From assembly GCA_025352265.1 (NCBI GenBank), contig JANXTS010000041.1, positions 22,821 through 86,820 of the forward strand: DNA of 64,000 nt, written 5' to 3'. Under the pieces are notes generated by a model. It saw nothing but the letters and a program-made list of their open reading frames with translations. It ran no database searches and was not told the origin of the DNA. This stretch comes from Variovorax sp. (GTDB taxonomy: Bacteria; Pseudomonadota; Gammaproteobacteria; Burkholderiales; Burkholderiaceae_C). Position 1 is the stretch's first letter. Each line of letters opens with the position of its first letter. Positions 1 through 7,869 of the stretch are shown here, one piece after another. Position numbers and translations under genes: made by a program.

Positions 1-68
1 GCCGGACGGTTGAGGGTCAGAGTGGTGACTGCGCCGCTACGGGCTGCAAGTATCGAAGGCTCCGTCAT
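1..68 (-). CDS. Enoyl-CoA hydratase/isomerase family protein, N-terminal 22 residues only (cut by window edge)
   Basis: The reverse strand reads an ATG at 68 followed by MTEPSILAARSGAVTTLTLN and then RP before the window ends. The VTTLTLNRP stretch is the first beta strand typical of crotonase-family enoyl-CoA hydratases. It is divergent from a paaY-like gene, which suggests the ring-enoyl-CoA chemistry of phenylacetate degradation (PaaF or PaaG type), but 22 residues cannot separate the subfamilies. The rest of the gene lies outside the window. Confidence 0.7.
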   Translation of the reverse strand, partial: MTEPSILAARSGAVTTLTLNRP

Positions 69-104
69 GGTGGTTTGTCTCCATCGCTCGGAAAAACACT
101 ATTG

Positions 105-118
105 ACCGACCGTCCGGT
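105..118. promoter_or_regulatory. Candidate TetR-type (PaaR) operator in the divergent promoter region
   Basis: The 131-base gap between the divergent hydratase and paaY starts contains an imperfect palindrome, ACCGACCGTCCGGT, with outer arms ACCG and CGGT. TetR regulators such as PaaR bind short palindromes of this kind, and a TetR gene lies two genes downstream. The assignment is inference from position and symmetry. Confidence 0.45.
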
Positions 119-199
119 AGATTTTAAGATTCGACGATTGCGTTGCGCAAGCCCTCGACGTCGCATTGACGTCAGTGCAAACCCTGAGGAGACAAAAAC

Positions 200-814
200 A
201 TGCCCTGCTATGCAATTGAAGGCGTCGTGCCCGTGGTCGACCCGACCGCCTATGTGCACCCGACTGCCGTGCTCATCGGCGACGTGATCGTGGGTGCGGG
301 TTGCTACGTCGGGCCGCTCGCCAGCCTGCGCGGCGACTTCGGCCGGATCGTGATGAAGACCGGCTCCAACGTGCAGGACACCTGCGTGGTACATGGCTTT
401 CCGCTGCGGGACACGGTCATCGAAGAGAACGGCCACATCGGCCACGGTGCGGTGCTGCACAGCTGCATCGTCCGGCGCGACGCGCTGGTCGGCATGAACG
501 CGGTGGTGATGGACGAGGCCGAGGTCGGTGAAGCATCCTTCGTCGCGGCCTGCGCTTTCGTGCCCGCGGGGATGAAAGTACCGCCGCGCAGCCCGGCCGC
601 CGGCATGCCGGCCAAGGTCAAGCGCGAACTGAGCGACGCCGAGATTGCGTGGAAGCTCGAAGGCACCAAGACGTATCAAGAACTTACGCGCCGCTGCCTC
701 GCAAGCATGGTCGAAGTGCAGCCGCTGACCTCCGTGGAAGCGAACCGGCCGACCGTGCAGCGTTCATCGGTCCGATCGCTGGTCGACACCAAACGCAACG
801 CCGAGACGGACTGA
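200..814 (+). CDS. paaY: Phenylacetate degradation protein PaaY, left-handed beta-helix (gamma-carbonic-anhydrase fold) thioesterase
   Basis: 204 residues. The sequence is a hexapeptide-repeat protein: repeated [LIV]-G-x-x-x motifs from about residue 15 ([15 protein letters not shown]) through 140, with metal-ligand-type histidines in [17 protein letters not shown]. PaaY proteins of this family act as thioesterases that hydrolyse dead-end CoA thioesters formed during phenylacetate breakdown. The start is set by a strong ribosome site (GAGGAG, 186-191) nine bases before the ATG. Only four bases separate it from the TetR gene, so the two are probably cotranscribed. A generic gamma-carbonic anhydrase is the main alternative, but the C-terminal extension ([15 protein letters not shown]) fits PaaY. 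Confidence 0.9.
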   Translation: MPCYAIEGVVPVVDPTAYVHPTAVLIGDVIVGAGCYVGPLASLRGDFGRIVMKTGSNVQDTCVVHGFPLRDTVIEENGHIGHGAVLHSCIVRRDALVGMNAVVMDEAEVGEASFVAACAFVPAGMKVPPRSPAAGMPAKVKRELSDAEIAWKLEGTKTYQELTRRCLASMVEVQPLTSVEANRPTVQRSSVRSLVDTKRNAETD

Positions 815-818
815 CTCG

Positions 819-1460
819 ATGGCACGCGGAAGGGCCGCCAACTACGACGACCAGCGCGACATGATCCTCGCGCGCGCGGCCGGGTTGTTCGCACAGCGCG
901 GCTATCCGTCGACGTCGATGAACCAGGTGGCCGAGGCGTGTGGCCTGTCGAAGGCGACGCTGTATCACTACTACCGCGACAAGTACACCTTGCTGGTCAG
1001 CATCGCCGACGACCACGTATCGCGGCTGGCCGCGCTGGTGGAAGACGAAAACGCGCTCGCGCTGCAGGGCGAGGCGCGCTTGCGGCACTTCATCCAGCGC
1101 ATCGTCGCGGAATATGCCGATGCGCAGGACGCGCACCGCGTGCTGACCGAAGACGTCAAGTTTCTAGAGCCGACCGACCGCGAGCGCGTGCTCGGCAAGG
1201 AGCGCAAGGTGGTCGCCGGCTTTGCCAAGGCAGTGGCCGAAATGCGCACCGACAAGCCGGGCGCGCCACCTAGCATTCAATTGTCGAAGCCGCTGACCAT
1301 GCTGCTCTTCGGCATGATCAACTGGATGTTCACCTGGATGAAGCCGGGTGGCGATCTCGACCATGCGGCGATGGGGCCGATCGTGGCCGACCTGTTCATC
1401 GGCGGCATCGGTGCGGTCGCTGCGCCGGTTTCGCCGGTGAACGTCAGGCCGGCTTCATGA
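819..1460 (+). CDS. paaR: TetR/AcrR-family regulator, probable PaaR repressor of phenylacetate genes
   Basis: 213 residues. The N-terminus has the TetR DNA-binding domain: residues about 10-58 include RAAGLFAQRGYPSTSMNQVA, then CGLSKATLYHYYRDK, the canonical recognition helix. The C-terminal half is the variable ligand-binding bundle and reads MLLFGMINWMFTWMKPGG near the end, as in regulators grouped with PaaR. It follows paaY by four bases. The last 17 bases overlap the convergent DUF1501 gene. The PaaR name rests on neighbourhood; the TetR family call is direct. It probably represses its own operon through the palindrome at 105-118, with phenylacetyl-CoA as the likely inducer in this family. 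Confidence 0.85.
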   Translation: MARGRAANYDDQRDMILARAAGLFAQRGYPSTSMNQVAEACGLSKATLYHYYRDKYTLLVSIADDHVSRLAALVEDENALALQGEARLRHFIQRIVAEYADAQDAHRVLTEDVKFLEPTDRERVLGKERKVVAGFAKAVAEMRTDKPGAPPSIQLSKPLTMLLFGMINWMFTWMKPGGDLDHAAMGPIVADLFIGGIGAVAAPVSPVNVRPAS

Positions 1461-2946
1461 ACCCGACATCACTCGGGTAGGCGTAGGTCGTGCCGTTCAC
1501 CACCAGCGTGTTGCCGTTGAAGTTCTTCAGGTTGGGCAGGATGTTGAGCAACTCCGCATCGTTCAGGCCGAACCACTTGCCCATCGTTCCACCGTACTGG
1601 TCGACCGAGGTCGTCGGAATCAGCCGGCCCTGGCCAACGTGGCCTTCGTAGTCGGCTGAGGTCGACGTGTTGTTGGTGCTCACCGGTGGCGGGGTGCCGT
1701 AGACCATCTTGCCTTTGACGGCACCACCGACCACGAAGTGGTGGTTGCCCCAGCCATGGTCCGCGCCGTCGCCGTTAGAGGCCAGCGTGCGGCCGAAATC
1801 GGATGCGGTGAATGTGGTGACCTTGTCGCCGAGACCTTCGGCCACCATCGCGAGATGAAAGCTGCTCATGGCATCGCTCAGCTGCTTAAGCAACGGTGCC
1901 TGGTTGTTGATCAGGTTGTCGTGCAGGTCGAAGCCACCCATCGACACCATGAACACCTGTCGTTTGCTGCCCATTGCGGTGCGCCCGCGAATCAGGCGCG
2001 CCACCATGGCGAGTTGATTGCCGAGGTTGGTGGGCGGCACCGGAAACGTTCCGGCTGCATAGGGCTGCGCGATCGCCGTCGTTACCGTGCCTTCAGCCTC
2101 GACGGCGCGCTTGGTGACCTTGTTGTATTCGTTCTCGAGCTTGTGCGTGCGGGCTTGCTGGGTAAGCGCCTGCATCGCCGACTTGACCGTGGCCGAACCA
2201 TACAAGGTGGTGCCGGAGGCCGGACTCACGCTGTTGATGCGCACGGCACCGCCGCTGCTCACCTGGTATTGCAGCGCACTGTCGCCGGACAGGAACACCG
2301 CGTTGCCCGAGACTGAAATACAGGTGAAGAGCGACGTGCTGTTTCGGCTCAGCACCAGATCACCGATGTTGCCGCCCCAGCCCACGGTGGAGCCTTCGGG
2401 CGACGACGATTGCCAGGTCGACTGCTGGTCGTTGTGCGAGAACAGCTTGGGCGGTTGCGGATAGAGCTTCTTGTTGCTGTTGTTGTACGTGGCTCGGCTA
2501 AGCGGCACGACCAGTGGTCCGACGTTGAGCTGCACCGCCGCGTTGCCGGCATCGAACAGGCCCTTCATGGCCGTCATCGACGGATGCAATGCGTACTGGC
2601 GATTGCCCGACAGCGGCGTAGTCGGGCTGAGCGCAGTGGCGGCCAGGTCGGCCTTGGCGATCGCGATGCCGCCGGCCGACTGGACACCACCGCGGATCGC
2701 GCTGTACTTCCCGTAGCTGTCGTCGTCGTAGGTAACGACGGTGTTGGCGTAGTCACAGCCTCCGTACAAGAACACGCAGACGAGCGCCTTGTAGTCGGCG
2801 GGGTCGGCAGCGGCCGACTGTGCGGCCGCCTCGCCCATGGCGGCCAGATTGAGCGCGAACGGCAATGCGGTGCCGGCCAGTGCGAGCGAACTGGAACGCT
2901 TTAGAAACGCGCGGCGCGAATGGCCCGTCGGGTCGATGTAATGCAT
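1444..2946 (-). CDS. DUF1501 family secreted protein with Tat-type signal
   Basis: 500 residues. The N-terminus (SRRAFLKRSSSLALAGTALP) is a twin-arginine signal followed by an alanine-rich cleavage region (MGEAAAQSA). The body has DUF1501 features, a sulfatase-like fold: LVCVFLYGGCDYANTVV near the start, VFMVSMGGFDLHDN in the middle and DFGRTLASNGDGADHGWGNHHFVVGG toward the end. No enzymatic activity is firmly established for the family. It lies seven bases downstream of the DUF1800 gene on the same strand, and this two-gene pairing is common in proteobacteria, so both products probably act together outside the cytoplasm. Confidence 0.9.
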   Translation of the reverse strand: MHYIDPTGHSRRAFLKRSSSLALAGTALPFALNLAAMGEAAAQSAAADPADYKALVCVFLYGGCDYANTVVTYDDDSYGKYSAIRGGVQSAGGIAIAKADLAATALSPTTPLSGNRQYALHPSMTAMKGLFDAGNAAVQLNVGPLVVPLSRATYNNSNKKLYPQPPKLFSHNDQQSTWQSSSPEGSTVGWGGNIGDLVLSRNSTSLFTCISVSGNAVFLSGDSALQYQVSSGGAVRINSVSPASGTTLYGSATVKSAMQALTQQARTHKLENEYNKVTKRAVEAEGTVTTAIAQPYAAGTFPVPPTNLGNQLAMVARLIRGRTAMGSKRQVFMVSMGGFDLHDNLINNQAPLLKQLSDAMSSFHLAMVAEGLGDKVTTFTASDFGRTLASNGDGADHGWGNHHFVVGGAVKGKMVYGTPPPVSTNNTSTSADYEGHVGQGRLIPTTSVDQYGGTMGKWFGLNDAELLNILPNLKNFNGNTLVVNGTTYAYPSDVGFMKPA

Positions 2947-2953
2947 GGGGCGC

Positions 2954-4831
2954 CTATTTCTGGATCAGGTATTCAGGGGAGGCCAACACCATCAGGATTG
3001 CCGCCCAAATGCGGTTGTTCTTGAGGCTGTCGTTGGTGCTGCCGGCAGGGACCGGCGGCGTGGCGAGCGCATTGGTAATCAACGACACCGTGGCGGCTGA
3101 AAGCTGGTTGGCGCACATCACGAGGTTGAGCCGGCGCACCAGCGCATCGGCGTCGAACACCAACGTCTTTTCGACCGCGTAGCTTGCGCTCACATCCTTC
3201 GTGTCGTAGCCGTTCTGCAGGATGTTCTGCATGTAGTTGAGGTACCCGCCCACGCTGGTCTCGTTGACCAACTGGAACTCCGGCGCGACCTTGCCTTCAC
3301 TGGCCAGCACCGTCGACGGCGGCACATAACCGGGCCTGAAAAAATTGAATACCGAAGGCGAGCGCAGCGGGCTCTGGCCGAGCCGATTGGCCGCATCCGA
3401 GGTGTTGTCGACCTTCCATGTGTCCTTGACCGAGGTCACACCGAAGCTGCGCGCCCACTGCACGAGGCGAAGCATCGGTTCGCGCAGGCGGCCGAAGCCA
3501 GGGTCGGTCAGGCCGGCCGGGCTGCGTGCTTCGTTGTCGAGCAACACGGCAGCGAAGACGCTCTTCATGTCGCCGCGGACACCGGCACCGTTATCGACGA
3601 ATACCGCCGCGACGCGCGCGATGTAGGCCGCGCTCGGGTTGCTGGTAATGAGCCGCTCGATCAGCTGCTTGCAGATGAAGGGCGCGGTGTTCGGATGATT
3701 GGTCAGCGTGTCCAGCGCCGTCTTGAGTGCAGCTGCGCCTTTGGTGCCGGCGGCAACTGTGTTGCCAAGAAAGGTCGACGCCAGCGTCGAGTGGTTGTTC
3801 TCGGTCAGCACCATGGGCCGTTGGGTCCATTGGTTGCTCTCGATCGTGTAGGTCTGGCCTGGGGGCGTAACGGCGCCTTTTTCGGCCGTCTTGATGTCGA
3901 GGTCGTAGCCCGTGAAGATACGCGCGATATTCGTCACGTCGTCTTGCGTGTAAGTGTCGAGCGGCGTGCCGTCGGCTGCGCGTTTGATGCTGCCGTCGGC
4001 GTTGAGTTGGTACAAGCCCAGCGTCATCAACTGCATGACCTCGCGGCCGTAGTTTTCGTCGGGCTGACGGCCAGACGAGTTTTCTTTCATGTTGCCGCGC
4101 GTGTTCAGGTAGAAGCCCATCGCCGGACTCAGCGTGATGTCTTCGAGCAGCTTGCGGAAGTTGGTGGTAACGCCTGCGACCACCGTGTCCCAGTACTGCG
4201 CCATCATCAGGTCGGGCCAGCTTGAGCCGATGTCGTTGGCCGACACCACGAAAATCTCGGTGAATACCAGCGCCATTCGCTTGCGGAAACCGTCGGGCGA
4301 CGTCATGAGCTGGTTCCAGATCATGTTGTCGGTGTAGGCCGTGTTCGTCGGCTTGCTACTGAGCCACTGCCAACCGGTTTGCGATGGCGCTAGGTCAGCC
4401 TGCTCTCCAAGCCAGGTCAGGTAGCCCTTGGCGCGGACAGCCGCAATGTCGGTTTCGGTTGCCGAGAACTGCGCCTGCAGCAAGAAGCGCGCGGCTTCGT
4501 CGTCGCTCTTGGCCGTGGTGTAGATGTAGGTACCGGCAGTCGGCGTGTCCTGCAACGCGGTGAGCGAACCGGCCGCGACCTGGGTGCTGCCCGTCGATGT
4601 CGTACCGTTGGTCCCGCCGGATCCCAGAAAGGCAGCGCTACCGCTGCCACCGCCGCCTCCGCCGCCGCACGCTGCCAACGCTGCCGCTGTTGCTGCAAGC
4701 GCAGCGGTCAGCGAGAGACGGCTGCCGTGTTCGACGCCGTTGGTTGCATCGCTAGAACTTTCGTTTGACGAAAGGGCGCGCGTTGTTTCTTCGGTCGCGA
4801 TTTCGCGACCGGTCTGCAAGTCTTCGACCAT
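2954..4831 (-). CDS. DUF1800 family protein, putative lipoprotein/exported partner of the DUF1501 protein
   Basis: 625 residues. An N-terminal 40-residue cytoplasmic-looking stretch precedes a hydrophobic segment ending in LAACGGGGGGG, which looks like a lipobox followed by a flexible glycine linker. The DUF1800 body is seen from about residue 90: RFLLQAQFSATETDIA, then MGFYLNTRGNMKENSSGRQP and NENYGREVMQLMTLGLYQLN-type sequence, LTENNHSTLAS, and a C-terminal YLIQK. The function of the family is unknown. The unusually long segment before the lipobox (about 58 residues) leaves open a later true start, but no better methionine lies near the hydrophobic segment. It is the upstream gene of the pair. 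Confidence 0.88.
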   Translation of the reverse strand: MVEDLQTGREIATEETTRALSSNESSSDATNGVEHGSRLSLTAALAATAAALAACGGGGGGGSGSAAFLGSGGTNGTTSTGSTQVAAGSLTALQDTPTAGTYIYTTAKSDDEAARFLLQAQFSATETDIAAVRAKGYLTWLGEQADLAPSQTGWQWLSSKPTNTAYTDNMIWNQLMTSPDGFRKRMALVFTEIFVVSANDIGSSWPDLMMAQYWDTVVAGVTTNFRKLLEDITLSPAMGFYLNTRGNMKENSSGRQPDENYGREVMQLMTLGLYQLNADGSIKRAADGTPLDTYTQDDVTNIARIFTGYDLDIKTAEKGAVTPPGQTYTIESNQWTQRPMVLTENNHSTLASTFLGNTVAAGTKGAAALKTALDTLTNHPNTAPFICKQLIERLITSNPSAAYIARVAAVFVDNGAGVRGDMKSVFAAVLLDNEARSPAGLTDPGFGRLREPMLRLVQWARSFGVTSVKDTWKVDNTSDAANRLGQSPLRSPSVFNFFRPGYVPPSTVLASEGKVAPEFQLVNETSVGGYLNYMQNILQNGYDTKDVSASYAVEKTLVFDADALVRRLNLVMCANQLSAATVSLITNALATPPVPAGSTNDSLKNNRIWAAILMVLASPEYLIQK

Positions 4832-5006
4832 GGGTGTCCTCGTCCTCGACGCTTTTGCGTCACTCCGCTCAAGGCAAATGCCGTGCCCGACCGTTGGTGG
4901 GCCACGAGAACTCTAAAGGACGTCTGTAGGACAAGGACTGTAAGAAGATGTGACTTTTTTCGTCACTTCGATACAACTGACCATTGCAACTGCCGAGAAA
5001 TGTCGG

Positions 5007-5831
5007 TCAGTTCTTGGCGGCTTCGAGCGCGTTTCGGGTGTGCAGCGCGACCGCCCTGGCCGCCGCCGCAAAGTCGTCCTTGTCAGAGGCGTAACAGATT
5101 GCGCGAGACGAATTGACGACGATCGGCGCGTCAACCCGCCAACCTGCGCGGACGGTTGCGACAGCATCACCGCCTTGGGCGCCGACCCCCGGAATAAGTA
5201 ACGGAACCGTCGGCGCTAAAGCACGCACCCGTTCAATTTCCGCCGGGTAGGTCGCACCGACGACCAGGCCGAGTTGACCGTTCAAATTCCACGGACCCTG
5301 CGCAAGCCGTGCAACGTGTTCATACAAATAAGGTTCTCCGTCTATGCCGGCGAGCCGCTGGCCCTGCAGATCGTCACCGCCCGGATTGCTGGTGCGGCAC
5401 AACAAAAAGGCGCCTTTGCCGTCGTGACGTAGATACGGTTCGACCGAATCGAAACCCATAAAAGGTGACAACGTGACCGCATCAGCGCCGTATCGCTCGA
5501 AAGCTTCGCGCGCATACTGCTCGGCCGTCGAACCGATGTCGCCACGCTTGGCGTCGAGGATGACCGGCACGTGGGGTACGTTGCGGCGCAAGTGCTCCAT
5601 CAACTGTTCGAGCTGGCCCTCCGCGCGGTGGGAGGCGAAGTAGGCGATCTGCGGCTTGAAGGCGATCGCCAGGTCGGCAGTGGCGTCCACGATGCGGGCG
5701 CAAAACTCGTAAATTTTGCTGCTGTCGCCCTTGAGGCCTGCCGGGAAGCGGGCCGGTTCCGGATCGAGGCCGACGCACAGGAGCGAGCCATTCTGGCGCT
5801 CGGCGGCGCGCAACTTATCGAGGAATGTCAT
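5007..5831 (-). CDS. pyrF: Orotidine 5'-phosphate decarboxylase (PyrF), long type
   Basis: 274 residues. Decarboxylates OMP to UMP, the last step of pyrimidine synthesis. Diagnostic features are [13 protein letters not shown] near the N-terminus, the catalytic [18 protein letters not shown] (Lys-Asp triad region), [11 protein letters not shown], and [12 protein letters not shown] toward the C-terminus. This is the roughly 270-residue PyrF type of beta- and actinobacteria rather than the shorter enteric type. Its start is nine bases after the stop of the upstream glycosylase-like gene. A -10-like TAGAAT lies six bases before the ATG and there is no ribosome site, so a leaderless mRNA is possible. 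Confidence 0.95.
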   Translation of the reverse strand: MTFLDKLRAAERQNGSLLCVGLDPEPARFPAGLKGDSSKIYEFCARIVDATADLAIAFKPQIAYFASHRAEGQLEQLMEHLRRNVPHVPVILDAKRGDIGSTAEQYAREAFERYGADAVTLSPFMGFDSVEPYLRHDGKGAFLLCRTSNPGGDDLQGQRLAGIDGEPYLYEHVARLAQGPWNLNGQLGLVVGATYPAEIERVRALAPTVPLLIPGVGAQGGDAVATVRAGWRVDAPIVVNSSRAICYASDKDDFAAAARAVALHTRNALEAAKN

Positions 5832-5837
5832 GGGCCG

Positions 5838-5843
5838 ATTCTA
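5838..5843 (-). promoter_or_regulatory. Putative -10 element of pyrF, six bases before ATG (leaderless start)
   Basis: Reverse strand TAGAAT, then CGGCCC, then ATG. The hexamer matches TATAAT at five of six positions and contains the TAG stop codon of the upstream gene. Transcription would begin at about the A of the start codon. No convincing -35 was found. Confidence 0.45.
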
Positions 5844-6617
5844 GGAAGCGACGCGCTCGAACTCGACAGCGGCCAGACAGAGATCGGCCCAGGCCCTTGC
5901 CTTGTCGGCCGGGTTTCGCAACAAATAGGTGGGGTGGTAACTGACGACCAGCGGCGTTTCAGGAGAATCTGGGCCGACCCGGACTTGCGCCACCCGACCG
6001 CGCAACTTGCCGAGCGGCTCGTCGCTTTGCAACAGGCCTTGCGCAGAGAGCGGGCCCAGCGCCAGCACCAGACGGGGCGTTAGCGTTGCCGCCTGCTTGG
6101 CGAATCCGGTGCCCAGTGGCGCTCCGTCCCCGGGCAGCACACCGGTGCCAAAGCGGTGGACCCGGGCCAGATGCACCGGCGTCGTACCCCGATCGAGTTG
6201 CAGCGCGTGCAGCATGTTTTGCAGCAGACGCCCGGCCTCTCCGGCAAAGGGTTCGTCGTCGTGGCGCCCATCGGTCGACGGCGGCGTGTCGACCACCAGC
6301 AGCCAGCCGTTTTCGGGAGAGCCGATGCCGTCGTAGAGGCGGATAGCGGATTCGATCAGGATGGAGGCGGCTTGGGCCGAGCCGGGCGCGCGTCGGGCGA
6401 CAGGAGCTGCCGCACCTGCGGTTGCCGAAAGCGCCACCGGCGCGTCCACCTCGATCGGCGCGACGGCGACGCGTTCGCGCGCTGCTACGGGAACCTGCGC
6501 ATCGCTTGCAGCCGTTCGCGCCAAGGCCTGCTCCGCCGTCGGCCACCAGACCTTGACGCCCATTTCTTCGAGCATGGCGTGCTGCCGCGCGTCGAGCTGT
6601 AGCGTCCCGTCGGTCAT
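5841..6617 (-). CDS. Uracil-DNA glycosylase superfamily protein, cysteine-poor and possibly divergent
   Basis: 258 residues from the ATG at 6617, which overlaps the rimI stop codon (ATGA), so I prefer this start to a longer open frame. The C-terminal half shows the UDG fold of families 4/5: DEPFAGEAGRLLQNML, LVLALGPLSAQGLLQ, and VVSYHPTYLLRNP near the end (the HP-x-x-LL motif). The N-terminal 85 residues are low-complexity and alanine-rich. The protein has one cysteine in total, so it cannot bind the 4Fe-4S cluster of classical family 4 enzymes, and the usual GEAPG motif is replaced by VVDTPPSTDG. Catalytic competence is therefore uncertain. It is the last gene of the tsaB-rimI-udg operon. 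Confidence 0.8.
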   Translation of the reverse strand: MTDGTLQLDARQHAMLEEMGVKVWWPTAEQALARTAASDAQVPVAARERVAVAPIEVDAPVALSATAGAAAPVARRAPGSAQAASILIESAIRLYDGIGSPENGWLLVVDTPPSTDGRHDDEPFAGEAGRLLQNMLHALQLDRGTTPVHLARVHRFGTGVLPGDGAPLGTGFAKQAATLTPRLVLALGPLSAQGLLQSDEPLGKLRGRVAQVRVGPDSPETPLVVSYHPTYLLRNPADKARAWADLCLAAVEFERVAS

Positions 6618-7114
6618 TGCAAGGCACCCCACGCGCTGCCGGTTTCGTCGAGCCTGAAGCTCATCACCACCGCGTCTTCGCGACGGTTGCCAAGATCCGG
6701 GTAGTAGGCCTTGCGAACGCCGACGCGACGGAAGCCTTGGCGCGCGTAGATGTCGAGGGCACGTTGGTTGCTCTGGCGCACTTCGAGCCAAAGCCATTGC
6801 GCCATCTGGACGCGCGACCAGCCGCAGAGCGCTTCGAGCATCAGCGGCGCCCAGCCCTGGCGCTGAAAAGCCGGCGCGACGGTGAAATTGAGCAGATGGA
6901 CCTCATCGACGCCCTTCATCGCGACGAAGTAGCCGAGAAGCGTGTCGCCGCCCATCAGCAACCGGCAGTGGTAGCCGGCCGTCAGCGAATCAGAAAAGTT
7001 TGTAGGCGTCCAGGGATGGCTGTACGCAGCGCGCTCGACCAGGCAGACCGGGTCTATCCACTCGGCGGTCAGTGGTTCGAGCCGGGCTTCGAGGGGTTGG
7101 AGAACGGCGCTCAT
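6614..7114 (-). CDS. rimI: Ribosomal protein bS18 alanine N-acetyltransferase (RimI), GNAT family
   Basis: 166 residues. The GNAT acetyl-CoA motif is visible as FTVAPAFQRQGWAPLMLEAL, followed by LWLEVRQSNQRALDIYARQG and FRRVGVRKAYYP, the typical RimI C-terminal signature. The family acetylates the N-terminal alanine of ribosomal protein S18. The substituted QRQGWA, in place of Q/RGxGxA with a second glycine, is a slight departure. It overlaps tsaB by four bases (ATGA) and overlaps the downstream gene by four bases, so it is translationally coupled in the common tsaB-rimI arrangement. Confidence 0.92.
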   Translation of the reverse strand: MSAVLQPLEARLEPLTAEWIDPVCLVERAAYSHPWTPTNFSDSLTAGYHCRLLMGGDTLLGYFVAMKGVDEVHLLNFTVAPAFQRQGWAPLMLEALCGWSRVQMAQWLWLEVRQSNQRALDIYARQGFRRVGVRKAYYPDLGNRREDAVVMSFRLDETGSAWGALQ

Positions 7115-7827
7115 TTCAATGCAGTAGCAACAACGGCGCCAGCTTTGATGGCGGCGCGTTCTTCCGTGGTCTGGGCGACTTTATCGCGGACGTACAGCGG
7201 CGCTGCGTCGGCCGGAGCGACGCTTCGGCCGATGGCGAGCAGCGCCGGCGCGAGGCGCAACATGGCGACGGCGGTGGGCAGCACAGGGTAGCGCGCGGTG
7301 GCTGCGGCCAGGCGCTCGCCGTAGGCGGCGAAGGCGTTGCCGGCAAGGGCGAAACCAGGTGGGACGAGAAGTGCTTCCGGCGCCAGCAGATGTACTTCCG
7401 CGAGGTTGCGACTGTCGGCGTCGACATTTTGGTCATCGAAGACGTAGCGCGCCGCATAAACCTGGTCCATCCGCGCATCGAGCACCGCCACCACCCGAGT
7501 CACGCCGAAGCAATGGCGCGCTTCTTCGGCCACCGCATGCAGTGTGTCGACCGGCAGCAACGGCACACCTGCGCCGAAGCCGAGCCCCTGCGCCACCGCG
7601 CAAGCCGTGCGCAACCCGGTGAACGACCCGGGGCCGCGGCCGAAAACGATCGCGTCGAGTTCGCGCAGCGTGAGCCCAGCTTGGGCCAGGAGCTGCAGGA
7701 TCAGCGGAAGCAGCGTGGTCGAGGATTGCGCCCCGCCGGCGCCGCTGTGCTCGATAAGCAAGTCGCCGTTTTGCACCGCGACCGACAAATGGTCGGTGCT
7801 GGTGTCGAAGGCGAGCAGCTTTAGCAT
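7111..7827 (-). CDS. tsaB: tRNA threonylcarbamoyladenosine biosynthesis protein TsaB
   Basis: 238 residues. TsaB is the ASKHA-fold partner of TsaD in the t6A modification of tRNAs. The N-terminus reads MLKLLAFDTSTDHLSVAVQN, followed by LDAIVFGRGPGSFTGLRTAC and VAVLDARMDQVYAARY, all hallmarks of TsaB. The start at 7827 was chosen because homology begins there; the open frame extends far upstream only as a shadow of the divergent dacB. A GATAAT hexamer lies exactly six bases before the ATG. It heads the tsaB-rimI-udg operon. The other t6A gene in the window is the tsaC/sua5 gene at 9.3-10.3 kb. Confidence 0.95.
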   Translation of the reverse strand: MLKLLAFDTSTDHLSVAVQNGDLLIEHSGAGGAQSSTTLLPLILQLLAQAGLTLRELDAIVFGRGPGSFTGLRTACAVAQGLGFGAGVPLLPVDTLHAVAEEARHCFGVTRVVAVLDARMDQVYAARYVFDDQNVDADSRNLAEVHLLAPEALLVPPGFALAGNAFAAYGERLAAATARYPVLPTAVAMLRLAPALLAIGRSVAPADAAPLYVRDKVAQTTEERAAIKAGAVVATALK

Positions 7828-7833
7828 TCCGCG

Positions 7834-7863
7834 ATTATCGAGGCGCAAGCCGATCGGGATAAT
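7834..7863. promoter_or_regulatory. Divergent -10 elements of tsaB and dacB, each six bases before its ATG
   Basis: The 42-base gap between tsaB and dacB holds two GATAAT hexamers. One on the reverse strand (7834-7839) precedes tsaB with spacer CGCGGA; one on the forward strand (7858-7863) precedes dacB with spacer CCAGCG. Both have a six-base spacer to ATG and neither gene has a ribosome site, so both transcripts may be leaderless. Confidence 0.5.
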
Positions 7864-7869
7864 CCAGCG

